DNA of 64,000 nucleotides from Bog-473 sp963751335 (lineage in GTDB: Bacteria > Actinomycetota > Acidimicrobiia > Acidimicrobiales > RAAP-2). Position 1 is the stretch's first letter, and each line of letters starts with the position of its first letter. The position numbers were made by a program, and so were the translations under genes. Positions 27,367 to 35,733 of the stretch are shown here, in pieces. The DNA lies in assembly GCA_963751335.1 (NCBI GenBank), contig CAVVUB010000005.1, positions 73,322 through 137,321 of the forward strand. The letters are read 5' to 3'. Below the pieces are notes generated by a model that saw nothing but the letters and a program-made list of their open reading frames with translations, was not told the DNA's origin and made no database searches.

Positions 27367-27795
27367 TCAACCGGCGACGGCCTCCTCCAGCTCGGCCATG
27401 GCCGACTCCACCAGCTCCCGGGGCACCCGGGCGCTCTCGACGACGACGCCACCGGCGTCCTGGACCGCCTCGACGAACGGCCGGGCCCAGGCGTCCTCCC
27501 ACACGATGATGAGGGCGGAGTTGTTCTCGGGCAACCCGGCCGCCACGTGATCCAGGTCGTCGGCGCCGACCAGGCCGCCCACGTCGCCGTCGAGGTCGTT
27601 GAACTGGGCCAACTCCTCCATCTGATCGAACTCGAGGCTGATGGTGTTGCCCTCGTCGTCCTTGCCGACGAATACCAGGTCGAGAATGCGGACCGTCCCG
27701 TTCTCGACGAGCCGGGCCACCTCAGGAGCGATCTGCCCGTGGAAATGGTTTCCCGGGAAGGCGATCACGGTGTAGCTCACCGGTCCCATCGGCAT
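27367..27795 (-). CDS. DUF6325 family protein
   Basis: Protein of 142 residues, function unknown. Typical family text is visible: MGPVSYTVIAFPGNHFHG, then APEVARLVENGTVRILDLVF and VGKDDEGNTISLEF, a middle region with GADDLDHVAAGLPENNSALI and a final helix with VPRELVESAMAELEEAV. The start is either the first ATG or the one two codons later. Relatives occur beside SHOCT proteins across actinobacteria, often in stress-related small operons. Confidence 0.75.
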   Translation of the reverse strand: MPMGPVSYTVIAFPGNHFHGQIAPEVARLVENGTVRILDLVFVGKDDEGNTISLEFDQMEELAQFNDLDGDVGGLVGADDLDHVAAGLPENNSALIIVWEDAWARPFVEAVQDAGGVVVESARVPRELVESAMAELEEAVAG

Positions 27796-27873
27796 ACGAA
27801 TCGTCCTCGCTCTCTGCGTGCGGTGCTCTCTGCGTGTGGTCGAACTCTGAACTGTGCTGCGTTGCGGCTGACC

Positions 27874-28272
27874 CTAGGCCAGGATCTTCGCCTTCTGCGC
27901 CTCGAACTCGGCGTCGGTCAGCACGCCCTGGCTCTTGAGGTCGGCCAATTTCGAGAGCTGCGAGGCGGTGTCCCCACCCGACGTCCCGGCGGTCTCGCGC
28001 ACGTAGGAGTCAAAGGCCTTCTGCTGCTCCGCCGCCTGCTGGGCGGCCCGCTCGTGCATCTTGCCGCCACGGGCGATCAGGTAGACGAAGACACCCAGGA
28101 ACGGCAGGACGATGATGAAGATCACCCAGAGCGCCTTGGCCCCACCACCCATGTCGTGACTGCGGAAGACGTCCATGAAGACCATGATGAGCAGCCAGAT
28201 CCAGATGATGAAGAGGAAGAAGTACAGCATCGTGAGAAAGGCGTCGAGGATGGGATAACTCGAGGCAAGCAT
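27874..28272 (-). CDS. PLDc_N-SHOCT small membrane protein, copy 1
   Basis: Protein of 132 residues with a PLDc_N-like membrane part (two helices: LTMLYFFLFIIWIWLLIMVF and ALWVIFIIVLPFLGVFVYLI around the SHDMGGGAK turn) and a C-terminal SHOCT motif (SQLSKLADLKSQGVLTDAEF then EAQKAKILA). The ATG follows CAAGGAGCTTTG. A near-identical copy lies at 38624-39022; both have the same length and the same final 28 residues. Role unknown; PLDc_N marks the N-terminus of cardiolipin synthases but no phosphodiesterase domain is present. Confidence 0.78.
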   Translation of the reverse strand: MLASSYPILDAFLTMLYFFLFIIWIWLLIMVFMDVFRSHDMGGGAKALWVIFIIVLPFLGVFVYLIARGGKMHERAAQQAAEQQKAFDSYVRETAGTSGGDTASQLSKLADLKSQGVLTDAEFEAQKAKILA

Positions 28273-28407
28273 CAAAGCTCCTTGTGTCGGACGGGGTGCC
28301 TGCACCCGGCACCACGGGTGTGACGATAACCACTGCAGCGCTCCCGCGCCGCGACGTGGCGTCGAGAGTCAGGTTCGCCCAGGGCGCGCCCAGGTCCCCG
28401 AGCGGCC

Positions 28408-29871
28408 TCAGACACCATCCTCGGCGGGGAGCCGCCCCGACCGGCACGCCTGCGCGAAGGCCTCGTAGTCGCGCTCGTTCTGGTCGGCGTAGCGTTCGGC
28501 GAAGCGGGTCAGCGCCTTCTCGAAGGACGGGTTGTTGCCGAGGTAGGACGCGATGGCGATGCGGTCGCCCGAGCGGGCGTGCGCCCGGGCCAGTGCATTG
28601 GCGCACATGGCGCCGTAGGCGGCCATGCCGGCCGGGATGGCGTTCTCGATGTCGACCGAGCCCTTCCAGTCCTGGAGCTGACGCACGTAGTAGTCCCGGC
28701 TCACCCCGTCGATGCCGTCGCTGCGCTGCCAGCCCAAGAAGATGTCGCTGCTGGCCTGCATCAGCCGCTGGCCGGCCACCACCCGGGAGCCGTGGTTGCT
28801 GTACGCGCTCTTCTTGGTGAACCGTTCGAGCACCGAGGCCTCCGCCTCCTTGGCCTGGAGGAAGAGGACGTCCTCGGGCCGCCGGCCCTCCAACATGACG
28901 ATCCAACAGCGCGTGCCGACGCTCCCCACCCCGACCACCTTGCGGGCAAGCTTGGTGATCCGGAACTGCTCGAGCAGGTGCTTGCGGTCCGACGGCAGCG
29001 AGGCCCGGTACTTGCGCAGGATCTCGTGGAATTTCTCGAGCATGACCTCGGTCTCGACGCCGGGGAAGAGCTCCTCGACGGGGACGATGAGTGGAGGGTC
29101 ACTCACGATGCGTCGTTCGCCGTCGACCACCGTCGTCAGTTTGTCGAGCGCCTTCATGCTGTCCTTGGTATGCGCCTTGGCCACGACCTTGTCGACGGTG
29201 GACGCCATGTGCTGCACATCCTTGGCCCTGTTTCGCTGCGCCGCCTCCTTGAGCAGGGCCAGGCCAGACTCGACCGCGATGTGCGAGTACCACACCTCGA
29301 GGTTGGTGAGGTCGGCCATCTGGCGCATGCTCTGCCGGTAGGCCAGGCCGAGGGCCACGATGGCTTCGGAGCGCACGCTCTTGGGAAAGCCCCGCACCCG
29401 CCCGGCCACGACCATGCTGGCGGCCAACCGCTTCACGTCCCACTCCCAGGGACCGGGGAGGGTCTCGTCGAAGTCGTTGCAGTCGAAGACGAGCTGGCGC
29501 TCGGGCGAGCCGAAGACGCCGAAGTTGGAGAGGTGGGCGTCGCCGCAGATCTGGGCGTGCAGGCCCGAGCGCGGAGTGCCCGAGAGGTCGGACGCCATGA
29601 CGAGGGCGGCGCCCCGGAAGAAGGTGAAGGGCGAGACCGCCATGCGCCCATGGCGGATGGGCACCAGCTCGGGCACCCGGGTCTTCCCCTGCTCCTCGAG
29701 CAGCGCCACGGGATCGGGACGGTCGGATCGGGGCTCGAAGACGGCGTGGCTGTCCCGCGGGGCGGTGTCCCGCGCCTTCTTGCCCTTGGCCTTGCTCTCC
29801 TCCTCGGTCAGGTGGGTCACCACCCGAGGCACGGCGGTCGTGTCCGCGCTGCTTGCCTCCAAGACGGTCAT
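28408..29871 (-). CDS. DUF2252 family protein
   Basis: Protein of 487 residues, function not established. Family marks: PIRHGRMAVSPFTFFRGAAL, then DLSGTPRSGLHAQICGDAHL with SNFGVFGSPERQLVFDCNDF and DETLPGPWEWDVKRLAASM, which recall a kinase-like catalytic loop (GDAHxxN and DFD). Also QAKEAEASVLERF and the C-terminal YYVRQLQDWKGSVDIE. ATG start at 29871 with GGAGAT upstream. It stands at the head of the small-gene group on this strand. Confidence 0.82.
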   Translation of the reverse strand: MTVLEASSADTTAVPRVVTHLTEEESKAKGKKARDTAPRDSHAVFEPRSDRPDPVALLEEQGKTRVPELVPIRHGRMAVSPFTFFRGAALVMASDLSGTPRSGLHAQICGDAHLSNFGVFGSPERQLVFDCNDFDETLPGPWEWDVKRLAASMVVAGRVRGFPKSVRSEAIVALGLAYRQSMRQMADLTNLEVWYSHIAVESGLALLKEAAQRNRAKDVQHMASTVDKVVAKAHTKDSMKALDKLTTVVDGERRIVSDPPLIVPVEELFPGVETEVMLEKFHEILRKYRASLPSDRKHLLEQFRITKLARKVVGVGSVGTRCWIVMLEGRRPEDVLFLQAKEAEASVLERFTKKSAYSNHGSRVVAGQRLMQASSDIFLGWQRSDGIDGVSRDYYVRQLQDWKGSVDIENAIPAGMAAYGAMCANALARAHARSGDRIAIASYLGNNPSFEKALTRFAERYADQNERDYEAFAQACRSGRLPAEDGV

Positions 29872-30080
29872 GGCCGATCTCCTCCCCGGTGCGCCCTGGT
29901 GCACCGTTTCGAGCGAGAGGCTACGCCCGACCTCGGCCGTTCGTCACCGGGCCGCGGCGGCGAGCGGGCCGGCAGCGCCCTTTCGCCTCCCACCGCTGGC
30001 AGTCACAATGGCCGCAAGGACCCGGCCACCCGGACCGGGCCGGCAGGTTGGAGTGCGCGAGGAGCGGAGGGGAACATCGG

Positions 30081-31043
30081 GTGACCGTGGGCTACGAGGA
30101 CCCCAAGGCGGAGGGACCGGGCCCCGCCGCGCCCGATGAGGGCAGCGCCGCCGCGGCCTCCCGCAATCAGCGTCTGATTGCCACCGTCGTCAACCTGGTC
30201 AACCTCATCCGGGGCAGCGACGAGGCCGCGGTGGAGAAGGCCATATTGGACCTGAGCGAGTCGCGGCGCTGGCTGGCCCCGCTGGCCCTGATCATCGGCG
30301 CCTTCCTCCTCCTCTTCCGGGGGCTCAAGCTGTTGGTGACCAACTGGCGCCTGACCCTCGTGCAGATCGTGCCGGCCATGTGGATCTGGGCGGCCATGCT
30401 CGACATCAAGATCCACCTCCTGCACGGCCGCGAGTTCCACGTCATCCGCGGCCCCATCCTCATCCCCTGCTTCATCGCCATCACGGGGATCACCGCGGCC
30501 AGCTTCTACCTGAACGGCGTCTTCGCCTTCGCCATCGCCGACAACGACGGGCCGCCCCAGATCCGCCCGTCCTTCGCCAAGGCCAACGACCATCTCCGCA
30601 CGATCCTGGCGTGGGGCGGCGGCATCGGGCTGGCCCTGTCCTTCTCCACGCTGATCTCGTCGCGCTGGGGCCACCTCTGGTTCGCCCTGTGCCAGGGGAT
30701 CGTGGTCGGCGTCATGATGCTGTGCTACCTGGCCGTGCCGGCCCGCATGGTGGGCGTGACCAAGATCAAGAGCCGGCGTGACTCGCTGGCCACCACCGCC
30801 ATCGGCGGTGCGGTCGGGGCGGTCGTGTGCTCGCCGCCCTACCTGATCGGGCGTCTCGGCATCCTGATGCTCGGGTGGCGCTATCTGTTCTGGCCGGGCG
30901 TGCTTCTCATCGTGATCGGGGCCGCCCTGCAGACCGGCGTGACCAGCGCGGTCAAGGCCGTCAAGTTCTCGGCCAAGCTCGTGGGCGATCCGACCCTGAC
31001 GGCGTCGGGCGCCGCCTCGGCGTCGGCCACACCGCAGACCTGA
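30081..31043 (+). CDS. Polytopic membrane protein of unknown function
   Basis: I do not recognise this gene. The 320-residue product has a Pro/Ala/Glu-rich N-terminus of about 45 residues, an acidic helix, then about seven hydrophobic segments, for example WLAPLALIIGAFLLLFRGLK, WRLTLVQIVPAMWIWAAML, ILAWGGGIGLALSFSTLIS and YLFWPGVLLIVIGAALQTGV. Between them lie short charged loops with KIHLLHGREFH and TKIKSRRDSLA. GTG start preceded by GGAGCGGAGGGG. Stands alone between the divergent DUF2252 gene and the metallo-hydrolase gene. Confidence 0.6.
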   Translation: MTVGYEDPKAEGPGPAAPDEGSAAAASRNQRLIATVVNLVNLIRGSDEAAVEKAILDLSESRRWLAPLALIIGAFLLLFRGLKLLVTNWRLTLVQIVPAMWIWAAMLDIKIHLLHGREFHVIRGPILIPCFIAITGITAASFYLNGVFAFAIADNDGPPQIRPSFAKANDHLRTILAWGGGIGLALSFSTLISSRWGHLWFALCQGIVVGVMMLCYLAVPARMVGVTKIKSRRDSLATTAIGGAVGAVVCSPPYLIGRLGILMLGWRYLFWPGVLLIVIGAALQTGVTSAVKAVKFSAKLVGDPTLTASGAASASATPQT

Positions 31044-31142
31044 CCCGGGCCACAACGCCGGGCCCGGCATTCGGGCGTGGGCCGGCCCTACGATCGTCGG
31101 CGCCGGGCGAGGACGCCCGGTCGGGAGAGGGAGACGACCGCG

Positions 31143-32027
31143 GTGGCGGCGACGATCGAGTGGTTCGGGACGACGACCTTCCGGGTGCACACCGGTGGGC
31201 CCGTCCTCTTCTTCGACGCCTACCTCGATCGCGTGCCCGGCCTCGACCCCGTCGGGCTGTCCACGGCCGAGGTCGACGCGGCCGACTTCGTCTTCGTCAG
31301 CCACGCGCACTTCGACCACCTCTTCGGGGCCGACACCATCGCCCTGCGCACCGGGGCCATCGTGGTCGGCTCGCCCGAGGTGGGCCGCTGCCTGCGCGCC
31401 TGCGGCGTCCCCGAGGAGCAGCTGCTGATCGTCACCGGGGGCGAGACGGTGGACTGCGGTGGCGGGGTGCGGGCGCGTGTCCTGCCGGCCCTGCACTCGT
31501 GCCTCTTCGCCCACGGCGAGAGCGATACCGCCCTACCCTGCCTGGGCGACCTCGGGATCAGCGCGCAGGAGCGCATCGCGGCACGCCAGGTCTTCTTCGA
31601 CCTGATGGCCGGGCTGAAGGGCCCCCAGGGCGACGCCCTCCAAGCCATGAACGCCAAGTGCTCGCCCCACGACGGTGGCCAGCTCTCGTACCTGCTCCTG
31701 ACCGGTGAGGGCTCGGCCCTGGTCAGTGCGAGCGCCGGGTATTGGAAGGGCCTCTTCGACGGGCTGCGCCCCGACGTGGCGCTCCTGGCCATCGGCGGCC
31801 GGCCCAACGTCGACGGCGAGCCCTTCCAGGGCTCGGGGGCCCAATACATGCTCGAGCAGGTGGAGCTGCTGCGGCCCGGGCGGGTGGCCTTCTGCCATCA
31901 CGACCCGCTCTTTCCCGGCCTGCCCTGGGTCGACACCGGCGCGGCCGCCGAGGCGCTGGCCGGGTCGGGCGCGCCCACCGGATATTTCTCCTTCGAGTAC
32001 GCCACGCCGAGGCCGCTGTTCGGTTGA
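31143..32027 (+). CDS. MBL-fold metallo-hydrolase
   Basis: Metallo-beta-lactamase-fold hydrolase of 294 residues. The metal site is visible as VSHAHFDHLFGAD (HxHxDH), with further candidate ligands in LPALHSCLFAHGE and CHHDPLFPG. The N-terminus TIEWFGTTTFRVHTGGPVLF matches the UlaG-like/L-ascorbate-6-phosphate-lactonase side of the superfamily. GTG start at 31143; GGGAGAGGGAGA lies upstream. The last codons and the TGA are inside the first unit of a 17-bp tandem repeat (RPLFG-stop), so unit gain or loss could not change the protein but any edit of the first unit could. Confidence 0.78.
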   Translation: MAATIEWFGTTTFRVHTGGPVLFFDAYLDRVPGLDPVGLSTAEVDAADFVFVSHAHFDHLFGADTIALRTGAIVVGSPEVGRCLRACGVPEEQLLIVTGGETVDCGGGVRARVLPALHSCLFAHGESDTALPCLGDLGISAQERIAARQVFFDLMAGLKGPQGDALQAMNAKCSPHDGGQLSYLLLTGEGSALVSASAGYWKGLFDGLRPDVALLAIGGRPNVDGEPFQGSGAQYMLEQVELLRPGRVAFCHHDPLFPGLPWVDTGAAAEALAGSGAPTGYFSFEYATPRPLFG

Positions 32028-32160
32028 GGCTGCTGTTCGGCCGAGGCCGCTCTTGGGTTGAGGCCGCGTTCGGCCGAGGCCGCTGTTCGGTTGAGGCCGC
32101 TGTTCGGTTGAGGCCGCTGTTCGGTTGAGGCCGCTGTTCGGTTGAGGCCGCTGTTCGGCT
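32009..32160 (+). repeat. 17-bp minisatellite, nine units
   Basis: Nine adjacent copies of GAGGCCGCTGTTCGGTT, at 32009, 32026, 32043, 32060 (one base short), 32076, 32093, 32110, 32127 and 32144. Units 5-8 are identical; the outer ones differ by one to three bases. The first copy contains the stop codon of the metallo-hydrolase gene. No spacers, so it is not a CRISPR array. Confidence 0.92.
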
Positions 32161-32266
32161 GAGTCGGTATGACGGTGGCCGACACCGTCGCCCCGGAGTG
32201 CTTTGGCACGTGGGTCGGTGGGCCGGTGGGCCGTCACCGATCAACAGAGATCAGTGTCAACCGAGA

Positions 32267-32878
32267 TCAGTGCAGACGCAGCGTCCGGATCCAGATCTGC
32301 TCGAGCACGGCCGCCGGTCGCTCCGTCGGCACCTCGTCATCGGACCAGTACACGTCGAGCAGGTAGCGGTCCGTCAGCACCGAGAGCGCCCGCACCGTCT
32401 CGACCGGGTGGGCCACGTCGACCCGGCCCGACTCGGCCAGGGCGACGATGCGCCGCTCGATGGGCCCGACGAGCTCGCCGAGGGTGCCGCCCCACTGCTG
32501 CTTGAGGTCGGGATCGGCGCCGGTGGCGTCGTCGAACGCCTGCATGAGCCGCCCGTGGTCGCGGTAGACGTCGGCGAAGTGGAGCAGCGAGTCGTGCAGT
32601 TGCGTCTCGGGGTTCTCCGAGAACAGCCACTGGGTCGCCGCCTCGCGTAGCTCGCTCACGATCGTGCCCATGAGGCGGGTGACCACGCTCTCGAGGTCGG
32701 GGAAGTAGCGGTAGAAGGCGGTGCGGCTGAGACCGGCCGACGCCATCACCTGCTCCACGCCGATGTCGCGGAAGGAGCGCTCCTCGAGCAGGGCCTCGGT
32801 GGCCCTGAGGATGGCGAGCTCGGTGGCGGCGCGCCGCTCCTCCGCGGCGACCCGAGTCCGGGTGCGGTTCGGGGTCAT
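32267..32878 (-). CDS. TetR family transcriptional regulator
   Basis: Regulator of 203 residues. Helix-turn-helix: ELAILRATEALLEERSFRDI with GVEQVMASAGLSRTAFYRYF, then PDLESVVTRLMG. The C-terminal half (ATQWLFSENPETQLHDSLLH, VETVRALSVLTDRYLLDVYW) resembles the EthR-like group of TetR proteins. No obvious partner gene on the same strand; a palindrome at 33007-33023 lies upstream. Confidence 0.87.
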   Translation of the reverse strand: MTPNRTRTRVAAEERRAATELAILRATEALLEERSFRDIGVEQVMASAGLSRTAFYRYFPDLESVVTRLMGTIVSELREAATQWLFSENPETQLHDSLLHFADVYRDHGRLMQAFDDATGADPDLKQQWGGTLGELVGPIERRIVALAESGRVDVAHPVETVRALSVLTDRYLLDVYWSDDEVPTERPAAVLEQIWIRTLRLH

Positions 32879-33006
32879 GGCTGCGAGGCCTCGTCCTCGG
32901 CGACCACGAGGAGATCCTCGGAACAGGAAAAGGGAGAGTGACGCGACACGAATGATCCTCGATCAACTGGTGAAACGGGGCGCCGCGTCCGTCCGGAGGT
33001 GACCGT

Positions 33007-33023
33007 GGTGACGCGGTGTCACC
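33007..33023. promoter_or_regulatory. Palindrome upstream of TetR gene
   Basis: GGTGAC-GCGGT-GTCACC, a perfect 6-base inverted repeat with 5-base spacer, 129 bases before the TetR start. A second perfect palindrome, CGCCCAATTGGGCG, follows at 33042-33055. Either may be an operator; the second could instead close the transcript of the DUF302 gene, whose stop lies 50 bases away. Confidence 0.35.
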
Positions 33024-33105
33024 CATTGTGTCATCGCGATTCGCCCAATTGGGCGCGGGAGGAGGGAGTGACCCTCAGCGGATGAACGGCCTCGTCAGGG
33101 GCCGG

Positions 33106-33504
33106 TCAGGGAGCGACAAGGGCATCGGTCAGCCCGTCGATGGCAGCCAGTGGCGCCACCAACTCGGGCGGCAGGCCGTAGCGGGCGGCCAGGGTCGCCG
33201 GGTCGGTGTAGCTGACCTGACAGCCCGGGTTCCCGTCGGCCCAGAGGAGGATCTTGAGCGGGAGGTCGAGGGCCGAGAGCGGCGCCGCCGCCATGACCGG
33301 CGTGCCCCCGGCCGGGTTTCCGAAGAGCACCAGGCGGGTCTCGCGCAGGTCGAGCCCGGCCTGGCGCGCCGCCGCCTGCTGGTCGATGTCGGCGAAGACG
33401 GTGAGGCCCTTCGAATCGAGCAGCGCGTGCAGCCGGGCCGCGGTGTCAGCCACCGAGCGCGGGCTCGCCTTGGTGACGGCTCCGGACTCGGGGTCGGACG
33501 TCAT
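33106..33504 (-). CDS. DUF302 domain protein
   Basis: Protein of 132 residues. The DUF302 core is seen as ARLHALLDSKGLTVFADIDQ, QAGLDLRETRLVLFGNPAGG, PLSALDLPLKILLWADG and VSYTDPATLAARYGLPPELV. The family has a swapped beta-sheet fold; function unknown, often linked to redox or sulfur genes. An ATG start at 33504 is used. It stands just downstream of a 62-residue gene on the same strand. Confidence 0.78.
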   Translation of the reverse strand: MTSDPESGAVTKASPRSVADTAARLHALLDSKGLTVFADIDQQAAARQAGLDLRETRLVLFGNPAGGTPVMAAAPLSALDLPLKILLWADGNPGCQVSYTDPATLAARYGLPPELVAPLAAIDGLTDALVAP

Positions 33505-33525
33505 AGAGGTGGCCGGGGGAACGTC

Positions 33526-33714
33526 CTAAGAGGCGGCCAGCAACTGTGACCGGCCGGCGTGGTTGTCCCGGAGGCGCTCGGCCGTCTCGCGGTCACGCAG
33601 CGGCATGCCGATGCCGATCGGCAGATCCGAGTGCCCGTCGTTGCGGCACTGGGGGCAATCGACGACCCACGCCCGATCAGGGCGCTGCGTGATCCTGGGA
33701 TGGTGGTTCTGCAC
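33526..33714 (-). CDS. Small CxxC protein, hypothetical
   Basis: A 62-residue protein with one CxxC (VVDCPQCRNDGHSDLPIGIG) and a helix with DRETAERLRDNHAG. I believe similar short proteins exist in other actinobacteria but cannot name a family. GTG start at 33714 with AGGAGAAGGA just upstream, which supports it being expressed. It precedes the DUF302 gene by 22 bases. Confidence 0.5.
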   Translation of the reverse strand: MQNHHPRITQRPDRAWVVDCPQCRNDGHSDLPIGIGMPLRDRETAERLRDNHAGRSQLLAAS

Positions 33715-33881
33715 TGGTCCTTCTCCTGCCGCGACGCCACCGCCTGGGGGTCACGATAGTGAGGAAGCTCCGCAGGTGAAAGTCCTTCTCGTGACCTGGT
33801 CGTCCGGTCTGACCGGCAACGAAGCCCGTCCGTTCACCCAGGTGGGAGGCCTGTGACCCGGGCGGCAGCCGAACGATCGGT

Positions 33882-34112
33882 TCAGCCCGACAGCTGGGCG
33901 TCGGAAGGCCGCAGCGCGATGTAGACGATGGAGCCGATCACCGGGATGAAGAGGATGACCACCGTCCAGATGGCCTTGGCCGCGCCGTGATGGTCCCGGC
34001 GGCGGAAGTTGTCGACGAAGCACCACAGAATGAAGAAGACGAAAAGGAAGACGACGGCGAATTCCAGGAACGTCCAGAACAGGCTCAACAGTGGCCACGA
34101 GTAGGCGAGCAT
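33882..34112 (-). CDS. PLDc_N-like small membrane protein
   Basis: A 76-residue protein with two membrane helices (FLEFAVVFLFVFFILWCFVD and AIWTVVILFIPVIGSIVYIA) around the turn RRRDHHGAAK. It is a short relative of the PLDc_N-SHOCT proteins at 27874 and 38624 but lacks the SHOCT tail. The ATG of MLAYSW is chosen over the longer frame because it matches the start of the relatives and has GGAGGTG upstream. Confidence 0.7.
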   Translation of the reverse strand: MLAYSWPLLSLFWTFLEFAVVFLFVFFILWCFVDNFRRRDHHGAAKAIWTVVILFIPVIGSIVYIALRPSDAQLSG

Positions 34113-34194
34113 CGGTACACCTCCGCGTTGTCCGGCTCCAGAGCGCAACGTAGCCCTCGCCACCGCAGCCCCGGTGGATGCAGCGTCCGGCTGC

Positions 34195-34884
34195 TCAGCT
34201 GTTGCTGACGAGCCCCGAAATGCTCTTGGCCATGATGTAGAGGCCGAGCACCAACGAGAGGATGGCGATGGCCTGATCCCGATGCTGGTTGATCCACTCG
34301 AGCAGGGCGCGCAGCCTGTCCCGGACCGTGTCCGGGCGCACGAGGGCGTAGATCTCCATGGTCAGGTAGCTGGTCGTGCACCAGAGGCAGAAGGCGAAGA
34401 CCCAGAAGGTCTCGAGCGGGCTGCTCAGCTTGGCGTCGGCAATGGTGGACACGCCCGCGGCCACCAGGACCCAGGGTTGGACCACGAAAGCCAGGCCGGC
34501 CGCGGTGAGCGGGTTGACCCGGTCGATGCTGGCCATCCACTTGGGCTGTTTGGGCGCCGTGGGCTGTGCCTGGGGCGTGCCGCCCGCCTGGTCCGAGCGG
34601 CGCAAGCTGTCCCGGCGCCGGTAGCCGATCAGGACGAGGATGGCGCCGCAGGCCAACTTCACCGCCAGCACGGCTGTCGAGGGAGCGCTGGCCGGGGCCG
34701 GTGGGCGGCCCTGGGTGACCAGCACGGTGACAGCGACGATGACGACGAGGGTCAGCATCCAGCCGAGCACGAAGCCGACGCCCTTGAGCACGCCGCGATC
34801 GGCCGCCAACAACAGGATCATCGCGCTGAGAGGGATCGGCTCGAGATTGACGACCAGCCCGATCAGGAAGAGATCGAGGAGCAT
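34195..34884 (-). CDS. GAP family membrane protein
   Basis: Protein of 229 residues with about six helices: DLFLIGLVVNLEPIPLSAMI, GVGFVLGWMLTLVVIVAVTV, AVKLACGAILVLIGYRRR, LTAAGLAFVVQPWVLVAAGV and a C-terminal AIAILSLVLGLYIMAKSISG. This is the GAP/Sap-like, LysE-related fold, known in mycobacteria for export of cell-envelope glycolipids (sulfolipid, glycopeptidolipid). The cargo here is unknown. A Pro/Gln loop with KQPKWMASIDRVNP separates the two halves. Confidence 0.78.
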   Translation of the reverse strand: MLLDLFLIGLVVNLEPIPLSAMILLLAADRGVLKGVGFVLGWMLTLVVIVAVTVLVTQGRPPAPASAPSTAVLAVKLACGAILVLIGYRRRDSLRRSDQAGGTPQAQPTAPKQPKWMASIDRVNPLTAAGLAFVVQPWVLVAAGVSTIADAKLSSPLETFWVFAFCLWCTTSYLTMEIYALVRPDTVRDRLRALLEWINQHRDQAIAILSLVLGLYIMAKSISGLVSNS

Positions 34885-34961
34885 GTGTCGGCGCTTCCGG
34901 TCAGGCCGCAGCGCTCAGAGTGGTCGTGCAGACGGCTCATTGCGTCCGCACGGTAGTCCCC

Positions 34962-34991
34962 TCAGTCGCGTGGTGGTCAGTCGCGTGGTGG
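34962..34991. repeat. 15-bp tandem duplication
   Basis: TCAGTCGCGTGGTGG occurs twice in direct succession, perfectly matched. It lies in the upstream region of the GAP-family gene. Confidence 0.8.
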
Positions 34992-35464
34992 CGGACCCTG
35001 CGGCGTGGTGTCGATGACGACCGGGACTACCGGCGCCGACTGCGCAGACGGCGGGCTCCTGCCGTGGCGCACTCGAAGTAGTGGCGCTCGTTCCGTTCAT
35101 GGATGGGCGAGCGACCGCCGAGGGAGGGTGTCCCGTGTTCGACCGCAAAACGACGCTTACCTCTGCAGGATCGTGCCGGATCCTTCGATCGTGCCCTACA
35201 ACCTCGGCGATCGTCGCCCATAGAGGGATCATGGCGATGCGCCGCCGCGCCCACTAGGGCCATTGGTCACGGTCCACCGGCCGTTCGGTCAACGGGTGCA
35301 CAAACTTCGCTCGCTTCGCCGATGTCAGCCACTCCGGGGACGTCCGCCGGCGCGAGGGACACCACCACGATGGAGTCCGAGACCGACTCCACCGGGGCTG
35401 AAAAGACTTGTCGGATCCACGTCGCGGCCCCTCGACGTCGGGCGAATCGGCCCCGGAAATTAAT

Positions 35465-35505
35465 GGGCGGGCGGGGCCGTGACCCCCGGTCAGGCCCCGC
35501 CGCCC
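35465..35505. terminator. Long GC-rich hairpin, possible terminator
   Basis: Left arm GGGCGGGCGGGGCC (35465-35478) pairs with GGCCCCGCCGCCC (35493-35505), and inside it TGACC pairs with GGTCA around a CCC loop, giving about 18 base pairs with two single-base bulges. No T tract follows on either strand. It lies 230 bases beyond the stop of the fucosidase gene and could end that transcript, or be part of a small RNA. Confidence 0.4.
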
Positions 35506-35733
35506 AACCAGACGAACCTGGGCCGGAGGAGGGTGCGGCAATGACCAGTGAAGATCGTTGCCACCTCGGCACTGCCCCGATCCGCTTCGATCGACGGTGT
35601 GCTCTTCCGGTGGGTTCGCCCTAGGGCGCCATGATGCCCTCGGGCGGAGCCCGGTGCCAGGGTCATTGGTCACGCAATCCTCGTGTGTCAGGGAACGCCG
35701 AAAAAGGGCGAACCTCGGCACGTGGTGCGCCGC

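Larger units (their letters stand above)
34885..35733. other. Gene-free stretch of about 850 bases
   Basis: No reading frame here has convincing codon pattern or homology that I can recognise. It holds a tandem 15-bp duplication (TCAGTCGCGTGGTGG at 34962-34991), a strong GC hairpin at 35465-35505, and two copies of AGGGYCATTGGTCACG (near 35257 and 35649). It may contain a decayed gene or a small RNA. Confidence 0.5.

Noticed and set aside
28579..30084. Open frame of 501 codons opposite DUF2252
   Set aside because: No start signal and shadow-like composition; DUF2252 motifs on the other strand are unmistakable.
32009..32160. CRISPR array
   Set aside because: The units are contiguous, 17 bases long and without spacers, and no cas gene is present.
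35005..35624. Short forward frames in the gene-free stretch
   Set aside because: They overlap each other in several frames, are rich in Arg/Pro/Gly and have no ribosome site or known motif.
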